Notes under the pieces: model-generated
What the model was told of the DNA's origin: nothing
The model's database searches: none
Seen by the model: the letters and a program-made list of their open reading frames with translations, nothing else
Source: Sphingomonadales bacterium
GTDB lineage: Bacteria; Pseudomonadota; Alphaproteobacteria; Sphingomonadales; Sphingomonadaceae
Direction of reading: 5' to 3'
Length of the DNA: 47,793 nucleotides
Assembly (NCBI GenBank): GCA_017309275.1
Contig: JAFKLT010000068.1
Location: 1 to 47,793 of the forward strand
Made by a program: the position numbers and the translations under genes
Shown here: piece by piece, positions 41,288 through 47,793 of the stretch
How positions within the stretch are numbered: the first letter of the stretch is position 1
How the letters are laid out: every line of letters starts with the position of its first letter

Positions 41288-42250
41288 ATGGCCACTACCC
41301 CCATTGCGGACGCGCGTGTCCACGATCATATGTTCTTGGGCGCGTCACATGACGAGAATGCCCGGCGCACGCTGCTCGTCGTCGTTTTGACCGCGCTGAT
41401 GATGGTCGGCGAGATCATCGCCGGCTACATCACGGGATCGATGGCGCTGCTCGCCGACGGTTTCCACATGGCGACGCATGCTGGTGCCCTCGGCGTGGCG
41501 GCGATCGCTTATGGTTATGCGAAGCGCAATGCGCACAACGCGGCCTACAGCTTCGGAACCGGCAAGGTCGGCGACCTCGCCGGCTTCGCCTCGGCGATGG
41601 CGCTCGGGCTTGTTTCGCTCGGCATCGGTGTCGAAGCGGTGTCGCGACTGTTCAATCCGACCAACGTAGCCTTTCTCGAGGCGACCGTCGTCGCGGCGGT
41701 TGGCCTTGGCGTAAACATTGCGAGCGCGTTCCTGCTGTCGGGCGGGCATCATCATGGTCACGGGCACGGACATCACCATGGTCATGATCATGGCCATGGT
41801 GACGATCATCATCACAACCATGGCCCAATGGCGCAGAGCGGGGATAATAATCTGCGCTCGGCCTATGTGCATGTGCTTGCCGATGCGTTGACGTCGGTCC
41901 TCGCCATCGCAGCCCTGCTTGCGGGTCGCTATCTCGGATGGGTGTGGATGGACCCCGTCATGGGGATCGTCGGCGCGATCGTGATCGCGCGCTGGTCGTG
42001 GAGCCTTATGCGCGACACGGCCGCGGTCCTGCTCGACCGGAGCGACGATCATGTGGCGGAGGAAGTCCGCGAGCTGGTCGAGGCGCCCGGCGATGCCCGG
42101 ATCGTCGATCTTCACGTATGGCGCCTTGGACCCGACGCGCATGCCGCGATCGTCAGCGTCGCCGGGCCTGCCGGTCTCACTGGCGCGGCGATCCGCGAGC
42201 GCCTCGCGCCGGTCCACGAGCTGCGTCACGTCACGATCGAGTGCAACTGA
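41288..42250 (+). CDS. dmeF: Cobalt/nickel efflux transporter DmeF (CDF family)
   Basis: A 320-residue cation diffusion facilitator. The N-terminus has HDHMFLGASHDENARRT, typical of DmeF, and the membrane part has the metal-site motif LLADGFHMATHAG and later HVLADALTSVLA. A histidine-rich loop (positions near 152-180, a run of HHHGHGH-type repeats) separates helices 4 and 5, and the cytoplasmic tail ends in VHELRHVTIECN. It exports Co(II) and Ni(II) by proton exchange. It is paired with the RcnR-like gene 10 bases upstream. Confidence 0.93.
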   Translation: MATTPIADARVHDHMFLGASHDENARRTLLVVVLTALMMVGEIIAGYITGSMALLADGFHMATHAGALGVAAIAYGYAKRNAHNAAYSFGTGKVGDLAGFASAMALGLVSLGIGVEAVSRLFNPTNVAFLEATVVAAVGLGVNIASAFLLSGGHHHGHGHGHHHGHDHGHGDDHHHNHGPMAQSGDNNLRSAYVHVLADALTSVLAIAALLAGRYLGWVWMDPVMGIVGAIVIARWSWSLMRDTAAVLLDRSDDHVAEEVRELVEAPGDARIVDLHVWRLGPDAHAAIVSVAGPAGLTGAAIRERLAPVHELRHVTIECN

Positions 42251-42253
42251 GCG

Positions 42254-42427
42254 ATGCGCTCGCCCTGCATCGAATTATGTGCGTTCGACGGTCGGACGGG
42301 CTGGTGCCGCGGCTGCGGCCGCACCCAGCCCGAATGCCGGAGCTGGAAGAAAGCCTCGCCATTCCAGCAGCGCAAGCTGGCCTCGGAGCTTCCGCGCCGA
42401 TTGGCGAAACTCACGCAGGAAAAATGA
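42254..42427 (+). CDS. DUF1289 small Cys-rich protein
   Basis: A 57-residue protein, easily missed for its size. It fits DUF1289 along its full length: RSPCIELCAFDGRTGWCRGC, then RTQPECRSWKK and ELPRRLAKL. The four to five cysteines (5, 9, 18, 21, 28) probably bind a metal. The function is unknown, though DUF1289 proteins are widespread in proteobacteria. It starts 4 bases after the dmeF stop, so it is cotranscribed with the Ni/Co genes, and is followed by a strong terminator. Confidence 0.85.
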   Translation: MRSPCIELCAFDGRTGWCRGCGRTQPECRSWKKASPFQQRKLASELPRRLAKLTQEK

Positions 42428-42428
42428 C

Positions 42429-42450
42429 GGCCCCGCCCGAAGGCGGGGCC
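42429..42450. terminator. Bidirectional terminator
   Basis: GGCCCCGCC-CGAA-GGCGGGGCC is a perfect 9-bp stem with a tetraloop, lying between the convergent DUF1289 (plus) and DUF736 (minus) genes. No T-run follows, but the position suggests it ends transcription both ways. Confidence 0.75.
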
Positions 42451-42457
42451 GCTGGGC

Positions 42458-42778
42458 TCAGCTCGGCGGGTTCCAGATGAGCACCTTCTTCATCGGGTCG
42501 TCGCCGGGCGCGTTCGCGATATTCGCGTAGATCGTGCCGAATTCGGGGGCCGAGAGGGTGACCGAGACATATTCGGTGCCGTTCGACTGCGACGTGCGGG
42601 TCCAGCCCGCGCCGACCTCGTAGCCGTTCTTGCGCGCGATCACGCGGAAGTCGGGCTCATTGTCCTTCACCTTGCGGCCGTTCGGGACGATCGCGATCGG
42701 CGCGGCAACCAGAAGGGTCGTCAGCGTGCCTTCGAAGCTGCCGTCGGCCTTGACGGTGAGATTTGCGATGGTGGCCAT
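42458..42778 (-). CDS. DUF736 protein
   Basis: A 106-residue protein of DUF736: IANLTVKADGSFEGTLTTL, RKVKDNEPDFRVI, GAGWTRTSQSNGTEYVSVTL, and PEFGTIYANIANA. The ATG at 42778 follows AAGGAGAC. DUF736 is a standard marker of alphaproteobacterial conjugative plasmids and integrative elements, usually close to transfer or partition genes; it may be a single-strand-binding-like or OB-fold protein but this is unproven. Here it stands alone between the metal genes and dnaE2. Confidence 0.9.
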   Translation of the reverse strand: MATIANLTVKADGSFEGTLTTLLVAAPIAIVPNGRKVKDNEPDFRVIARKNGYEVGAGWTRTSQSNGTEYVSVTLSAPEFGTIYANIANAPGDDPMKKVLIWNPPS

Positions 42779-42868
42779 GTCGTGTCTCCTTGGGTTGCTC
42801 GGGACCATCCCCGATGGCGCCAACCGAAGGGCCCGCGAGCCGCCGTCACCGAGCGGTACGCGAGGGCG

Positions 42869-42885
42869 AACCCCCGCAGGGGGTT
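42869..42885 (-). terminator. Hairpin between dnaE2 and DUF736
   Basis: AACCCCC-GCA-GGGGGTT is a perfect 7-bp inverted repeat, 80 bases past the dnaE2 stop. It could end the imuB-dnaE2 transcript; no T-run follows. Confidence 0.5.
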
Positions 42886-42964
42886 GACGGCATGAGGCGA
42901 GCCGAGGCCCGCAGTCAGGCAGCCAAGGAGGGAGTGGTCCTGCAACCGGAGCATTTGGCCACCA

Positions 42965-45900
42965 TCAGTGAAAGTCATGGCTCCGGACGCGCAGCGCAGG
43001 TTCGCGGCTATCGGGCCCGCCCCCGTTCCGCGCTCCGTCTCCCCGTCCCGGCGCAATGGAAAGCGAGCTGCGCCCGACCTGCCGCAGCATTGCGTCATGA
43101 TCGGTTATCCGGTCGCAGATGATATGGATGATCTCGCCTTCCTTCTGAACGCGGCCGCGGATCGCGATCATCGACGCCGCCATGACCTGGCGCCGATAAA
43201 TGTCGAAGCGATCGGGCCAGAGGATGCCGTTGGCGATACCGGTCTCATCCTCGATCGTGATGAACAGCACGCCCTTGGCTGAGCCGGGGCGTTGCCGGAC
43301 GAGGATCACGCCCGCGACCTCGATATTCCGGCCATCGCGGATATTGGCGAGATCCGCGCAACGGACGATCCCCATCGCGTCCAGTTCGTCGCGCAGGAAA
43401 CTCAGGGGATGCGCACGCAAACTCAGTTGAAGCGTGCGATAATCCTCCACCACCTCGCGTCCTTCGGTCATCGGCTGCAGCGAGGTCGGCGGTTCGAGCC
43501 CTTCGGGCGAGAAGCTCGCCGCGCGCGCGTCGGCTGCCGCGAACAGCGGCAGCGGCGCCTCGCCAAGGCCGCGAACCTTCCACAGCCCCTGCCTCCGGTC
43601 CTCGGCAAGGCAGCCGAATCCATCCGCTTCGGCGATCCGTTCGATCGCGGCGCGCGGCACGCCGGCGCGGCGCCAGACATCCTCGACACAATCATAGGGC
43701 ACATCGCCCCGCGCCCCGACGATCGCGGCGCCATGGACATTGGCGAGCGATCGAACCTGGCGGAAGCCAAGGCGCACCGCGAGATAGCGCCCACCGGTTT
43801 CCTCGAGCGTGCAGTCCCAATGGCTGTCGTTGATCGAGACCGGGCGCACCTCGACGCCATGGTTTTGCGCGTCGCGCGCGATCTGCGCGGGCGCGTAGAA
43901 GCCCATCGGCTGCGCGTTGAGCAAGGCCGCGCAGAAGACGTCGGGATGATGATGCTTCATCCAGCACGACGCATAGGCGATTTTCGCGAAGCTCGCGGCG
44001 TGGCTCTCGGGAAAGCCATAGCTCCCGAAGCCCTCGATCTGCTTGAAGGTGCGCTCGGCGAAATCCTTGGGATAACCGCGCTCGACCATGCCGCCGACGA
44101 GCTTGTCGTAGAAATGCGATACGCCCCCGGTGAGCTTGAAGGTCGCCATCGCGCGGCGAAGCTGGTCGGCCTCGACCGGCGTAAAGCCCGCCCCGACGAT
44201 CGCGACCTTCATCGCCTGCTCCTGGAAGAGCGGCACGCCGAGCGTCTTCTCGAGCACGGCGCGAAGCTCGGGCTTGGGATATTCGGGCTTCTCCTTGCCC
44301 TCGCGCCGGCGCAAATACGGATGGACCATGTCGCCCTGGATCGGGCCGGGCCGCACGATCGCGACCTCGATCACGAGATCGTAGAAGCATTTGGGCTTGA
44401 TCCGCGGCAGCATCGACATTTGCGCACGGCTCTCGATCTGGAAGACGCCGAGCGTGTCGGCCTTCTGGATCATGCCATAGACCGCCGGGTCATCGTCCTG
44501 CAGGTCGGCCATGCCGACATCGACGCCCTTGTGATCGCGCAGCAGATTGAAGGCGCGGTTCATGCAGCCGAGCATCCCCAAGCCCAGCACGTCGACCTTC
44601 ATGAACTTGAGGACGTCGATATCGTCCTTGTCCCATTCGATGATCTGCCGGTCCTCCATGCGCGCCGGCTCGATCGGCACGAGATCGTCGAGCCGCTCTT
44701 CGGTCAGCACGAAGCCGCCGGGATGCTGCGAGAGATGCCGCGGCGTGCCGATCAGCTGCCGCGCGAGATCGAGGGTGAGGCGGAGCCGATAATCTCCGGC
44801 GTTGAGGTTGAGCTCGGCGATCCGTTCCTCGGGGATGCCGTCGACCGACCAGCCCCAGACGAGGCCGGTGAGCATCTTGGTGAGGTCGCGCGGCAGCCCA
44901 AGCGCCTTCCCCACCTCGGCGACCGCGCCGCGGGTTCGGTATCGCGTGACCACGGCGGTCAGCGCGGAGCGGTGACGGCCGTAGGTCTCATAGATCCACT
45001 GGATGATTTCTTCGCGCCGCTCATGTTCGAAGTCGACGTCGATATCGGGCGGCTCCTTGCGCTCGCCCGACACGAAGCGCTCGAAGAGCAGCTCGTGCTT
45101 GATCGGGTCGATCGAGGTCACGCCGAGCAGGAAGCAGACGCAGCTGTTCGCGGCCGACCCGCGCCCTTGGCACAATATGCCGCGGCGCCGGCTCTCGGCG
45201 ACGATCGAATTGACGGTCAGGAAGTAGGGCGCGTAGCCGAGCTGGCCGATCAGGCGAAGCTCATGATCGATCTGTTTCCGGTAGGCAGGCGGAACGCCGC
45301 CGGGAAACATCCGCGCAGCGCCTTCCTCGGTGAGCGCGGCAAGCGCCTCCTGCGCCGTCCGTCCCTCCATCACCTGCTCATAGGGATATTGGTATCGGAT
45401 CTCGGCGAGGTCGAAGCGGCATAGCGCCGCGATGTCGGCGGTCGCCGCGATCGCGTCGGGAAAGAGCGCAAAGCGCCTTTCCATCTCGGCCGGGCTCTTC
45501 AATGCCCGGTCCATGAAGCGCTCGCGCTTGAAGCCGAGCGCATCGATCGTCGTTTTCTCGCGGATCGCGGTCAGCACGTCCTGCAGCGGCCGACGCTCGG
45601 GCGCATGGTAGAGGATGTCGCCGAGCGCTACGCTCCGTACCCCGAGTTCCCGCGCCAGCGCGTCGAGCGCGCGAAGCCGTGCGAAGTCGCCTGGACGGCG
45701 CCGCAGTGAGAGCGCCAGAAAGGCGCGTGGGCCGAAGGCGCCGCGCAGCTCGGCGAGATCGAGCCGGGTGCGTTCGTCCGCTGCATCGGGCAGGAGGATC
45801 GCGACGATGCCTTGCGAACTGGCGGCGATGTCGGGCCAGTCGAGCCAGCAATTGCCCTTGCCGCCGCGCCCCTTGCCCAAGGACAGCAAGCGGGTCAGCC

Positions 45901-46174
45901 GCGACCAGGCGGCCCGATCGGTCGGATAGAGAAGGATCGAACGCCCGTCGCGCAGATCGACGCGCGTTCCGGCGATCAGCCGAACGCCGGTCGCCTCCTG
46001 GCCCGAAAGGCCGCGCACCATGCCCGCGACGCTGCCCCGGTCGCACAGCCCTAGGGCCGAATGGTCGAGGAGTGCGGCCGCCCCGAACAATTCTTCCGGC
46101 GCAGAAGCCCCCCGCAGAAAGGAGAAATGACTGGTGGCGTATAGTTCGACGTAGGTAGTGATCGGGGTCGTCAT
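42965..46174 (-). CDS. dnaE2: Error-prone DNA polymerase DnaE2
   Basis: A 1069-residue C-family polymerase used for damage-induced mutagenesis. Seen: the N-terminal PHP domain ([18 protein letters not shown]), the palm with the catalytic Asp motif [44 protein letters not shown], the finger motif [19 protein letters not shown], and a C-terminal OB fold ([20 protein letters not shown]). Its length of about 1070 is typical of DnaE2. It overlaps the imuB stop by 4 bases (ATGA), the normal imuA-imuB-dnaE2 arrangement. Chromosomal versions are LexA-controlled through the imuA promoter, which would be outside the window on the right. Confidence 0.95.
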   Translation of the reverse strand: MTTPITTYVELYATSHFSFLRGASAPEELFGAAALLDHSALGLCDRGSVAGMVRGLSGQEATGVRLIAGTRVDLRDGRSILLYPTDRAAWSRLTRLLSLGKGRGGKGNCWLDWPDIAASSQGIVAILLPDAADERTRLDLAELRGAFGPRAFLALSLRRRPGDFARLRALDALARELGVRSVALGDILYHAPERRPLQDVLTAIREKTTIDALGFKRERFMDRALKSPAEMERRFALFPDAIAATADIAALCRFDLAEIRYQYPYEQVMEGRTAQEALAALTEEGAARMFPGGVPPAYRKQIDHELRLIGQLGYAPYFLTVNSIVAESRRRGILCQGRGSAANSCVCFLLGVTSIDPIKHELLFERFVSGERKEPPDIDVDFEHERREEIIQWIYETYGRHRSALTAVVTRYRTRGAVAEVGKALGLPRDLTKMLTGLVWGWSVDGIPEERIAELNLNAGDYRLRLTLDLARQLIGTPRHLSQHPGGFVLTEERLDDLVPIEPARMEDRQIIEWDKDDIDVLKFMKVDVLGLGMLGCMNRAFNLLRDHKGVDVGMADLQDDDPAVYGMIQKADTLGVFQIESRAQMSMLPRIKPKCFYDLVIEVAIVRPGPIQGDMVHPYLRRREGKEKPEYPKPELRAVLEKTLGVPLFQEQAMKVAIVGAGFTPVEADQLRRAMATFKLTGGVSHFYDKLVGGMVERGYPKDFAERTFKQIEGFGSYGFPESHAASFAKIAYASCWMKHHHPDVFCAALLNAQPMGFYAPAQIARDAQNHGVEVRPVSINDSHWDCTLEETGGRYLAVRLGFRQVRSLANVHGAAIVGARGDVPYDCVEDVWRRAGVPRAAIERIAEADGFGCLAEDRRQGLWKVRGLGEAPLPLFAAADARAASFSPEGLEPPTSLQPMTEGREVVEDYRTLQLSLRAHPLSFLRDELDAMGIVRCADLANIRDGRNIEVAGVILVRQRPGSAKGVLFITIEDETGIANGILWPDRFDIYRRQVMAASMIAIRGRVQKEGEIIHIICDRITDHDAMLRQVGRSSLSIAPGRGDGARNGGGPDSREPALRVRSHDFH

Positions 46175-47793
46175 CCGAAGACGCCGTGCATATACCAGCT
46201 GAGGTCACCCGTATTGTCGGTGATCGCGTCGCCGCGGCGGAACAACCAGAAGCGCTCGCCGCTCTCCGCCTCGACCCGGAAATAGTCACGCACGGCCCAC
46301 ATTTCGCCCGGGCGGCGCCACCATTCGCCGTGAATGCGCTCGGGTCCATCGCCCGCGACCACGGCATAGGTCCGTCCGCGCCACGCGAAGCGGCGCGGCG
46401 GATGATCGGGCAGCAACGCCACGACGCCCAGCAACGCCTCGGGCAGCGCGAGCATACGGATGGGACGCGCCCACGACGGCCAACCGTCAGGCTTGGCCAA
46501 GGGACCGGCGCGTCCGATCGCGCGCTCGGGAACATCGCTCTCGATCGAGCGCAACCGGAACAAGGCCGCCTCGCCCGCGCGTCCGCCGAGCGCGTCGACG
46601 AGCGGAGCGAGGTCGGGCGGGCACGGGGTGCCATCGAACGCCGCGCCGCCGATCGCCTCGGCGCCGAGCGTCTCGACCTGCGGCGCCGCGAGCGTCACCG
46701 CCTCGATCCCGAGACCTGGTTCGATGCGGTCGATGCGGAGCTTGAACAGGCGGAGCAGATGGCTCGCGTCCCGCGTCGCCCGCGCCGTCCCGACCGCGAT
46801 GACCTGTTCGCCCATATCGAGCCGGTCGCAGCGCAGGACCAGGCTCCGTATACCGAGCCCGCGCTCGCGCAGCGCGGGCACGAGATCGGCGAGCAGGTCG
46901 GCAATGACCTGTTCGATCGCCTCCGCCGTGCCGATCGGCTCGAGCAGCGACCGCCGCGCCTCGGGCATTTCGAAGGGAATGACCGGCACGATCGGTTCGG
47001 GCACGAACCCGCGCGCCTGATCGAGCCGCTCGACCGCAGCACGGCCGAGGCGCCGGGCCAGCGGCCCGCGCGGCATCGGGTAGAGATCGGCGATCCGCTC
47101 GATCCCGAACCGGGCTGCGGCGGCGAGCGCTTCCGGCGTGAGCCGGAGCGCCGCCAGCGGCAAAGGTGCGAGCGTCTCTCCTTCCCTCCCTTCCGGCAAG
47201 ACTGTAGCCGCCCGCCCGCCATAGCGCGCGAGCGCGTAAGCGGAGCCGGGTGTCCCGGCGATCGCGACACGCGCGGAGAAGCCGAGGCGCTTCAGAAAGC
47301 CGAGCAGCCGCGCTGCAAAGCGCTCCTCGCCGCCAAAGAGATGCGTCGTCCCGGATAGATCGAGCCAGATTCCGTCGCTTCCGGACACGGCTGCTGTCGG
47401 CGTCCAGTAGCGGGCAGCATGAAGTGCGAGCCGATCGAGCCAGGCGCGGTCGGCCTCGGGATCGGCGTCGAATATCTCGAGGTCGGATACCAGCGCTCGC
47501 GCATGCGCCGCGGCCATGCCGGGCGCCAGCCCGAGGTCGAGCGCCGCCGGGCAGGCCGCGGTCACGACGTCGCGCTGGCCGGAGCGCGCGACAATGATCG
47601 TCGGACGAGCACCCCAGAGCAGTGGCAATGGAGCGGCTGCGCCGGGAGGCGGCCCGTCATCGCCGCGGAGCGCCCGGAAGACCGGTGCCGCCGCTTCGCT
47701 CCGTCGACCCAGCTCACGCATCGTCGGCCGCTGGTGCGCAGGCAAGGCGTCGAACGCCGACCGATCGGAGCGCGCCCCATCCGACGCGGCCTG
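46171..47793 (-). CDS. imuB: ImuB, Y-family polymerase-like (5' end outside window)
   Basis: At least 540 residues are visible and the reading frame is open to the right edge, so the start and the N-terminal strand lie beyond 47793. Seen: [20 protein letters not shown], the palm-like [19 protein letters not shown], helix-hairpin-helix-like [19 protein letters not shown], the little-finger region, and the ImuB C-terminal part [19 protein letters not shown]. ImuB lacks polymerase activity and brings DnaE2 to the clamp. It is coupled to dnaE2 by a 4-base overlap. The TTG at 47745 is not a start. Confidence 0.92.
   Translation of the reverse strand, partial: QAASDGARSDRSAFDALPAHQRPTMRELGRRSEAAAPVFRALRGDDGPPPGAAAPLPLLWGARPTIIVARSGQRDVVTAACPAALDLGLAPGMAAAHARALVSDLEIFDADPEADRAWLDRLALHAARYWTPTAAVSGSDGIWLDLSGTTHLFGGEERFAARLLGFLKRLGFSARVAIAGTPGSAYALARYGGRAATVLPEGREGETLAPLPLAALRLTPEALAAAARFGIERIADLYPMPRGPLARRLGRAAVERLDQARGFVPEPIVPVIPFEMPEARRSLLEPIGTAEAIEQVIADLLADLVPALRERGLGIRSLVLRCDRLDMGEQVIAVGTARATRDASHLLRLFKLRIDRIEPGLGIEAVTLAAPQVETLGAEAIGGAAFDGTPCPPDLAPLVDALGGRAGEAALFRLRSIESDVPERAIGRAGPLAKPDGWPSWARPIRMLALPEALLGVVALLPDHPPRRFAWRGRTYAVVAGDGPERIHGEWWRRPGEMWAVRDYFRVEAESGERFWLFRRGDAITDNTGDLSWYMHGVFG

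Noticed and set aside
43292-45424. Plus-strand open frame of 710 codons
   Set aside because: It is antisense to dnaE2, has no recognisable domain, and has an Arg/Asp/His-rich noise composition.
1-47793. CRISPR array or insertion sequence
   Set aside because: No regularly spaced direct repeats and no transposase-like protein were seen anywhere in the window.

Overview
The window looks like a GC-rich alphaproteobacterium of the order Sphingomonadales, most likely Sphingopyxis. Evidence for this is the mix of STN-type TonB receptor, LuxR/LuxI with a PhyH neighbour, DUF6771, DUF736, ImuB-DnaE2 and a lasso peptide locus. One lasso precursor encodes a core that matches, as far as I remember it, sphingopyxin I of Sphingopyxis alaskensis. 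Taxonomy and family names are from memory and from reading motifs; no search was run.

Layout. (1) 0.2-3.4 kb: mercury resistance, with merR divergent from merT-merP-merA and a small membrane protein, around a clear MerR-type operator with a 19-bp spacer. (2) 3.5-5.5 kb: an Abi_2/HEPN gene broken by a one-base frameshift, preceded by a promoter and small structured RNA, then a fused nucleotidyltransferase-HEPN protein. (3) 5.6-13.6 kb: a minus-strand block typical of sphingomonad plasmids and integrative elements (DUF2958, large ParB, Cys-rich protein, M20/M28-like peptidase, Toprim protein, DUF2493). (4) 13.8-15.5 kb: a divergent plus-strand operon behind a LexA-type box, ending in two tandem SRAP proteins. 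(5) 15.8-18.7 kb: a quorum-sensing unit luxR-luxI-phyH-gntR with a palindrome upstream of luxI. (6) 19.0-28.2 kb: a complete lasso peptide locus. ECF sigma, FecR, TonB receptor and isopeptidase run on plus and converge on precursor A1-B-C-precursor A2 on minus. (7) 28.7 kb to the end: an integrated element. It starts at a 46-nt 3' fragment of a tRNA-Gly gene (attachment site) beside a tyrosine integrase. It carries a large nuclease-TPR protein with its own LexA-type box, a CoiA-like nuclease, the tail of a trb conjugation operon (trbF remnant, trbG, trbI, DUF2274), a three-gene HEPN / cyclase-like / HEPN operon, a cobalt-nickel efflux pair (RcnR-like regulator and DmeF), DUF1289, DUF736 and the mutagenesis genes dnaE2 and imuB (imuB runs off the window).

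How it fits together. Metal resistance (Hg, Co/Ni), candidate phage defence and SOS-linked mutagenesis genes are cargo on mobile DNA that flanks a quorum-sensing and lasso peptide segment. The lasso locus is self-contained: make the peptide (A, B, C), probably sense and import it (sigma/anti-sigma and TonB receptor), then linearise it (isopeptidase). The best candidates for undescribed biology are the second lasso precursor placed downstream of the cyclase gene, the HEPN / nucleotide-cyclase-like / HEPN operon at 38.0-40.9 kb, and the possibly SOS-controlled 1068-residue nuclease-TPR protein.
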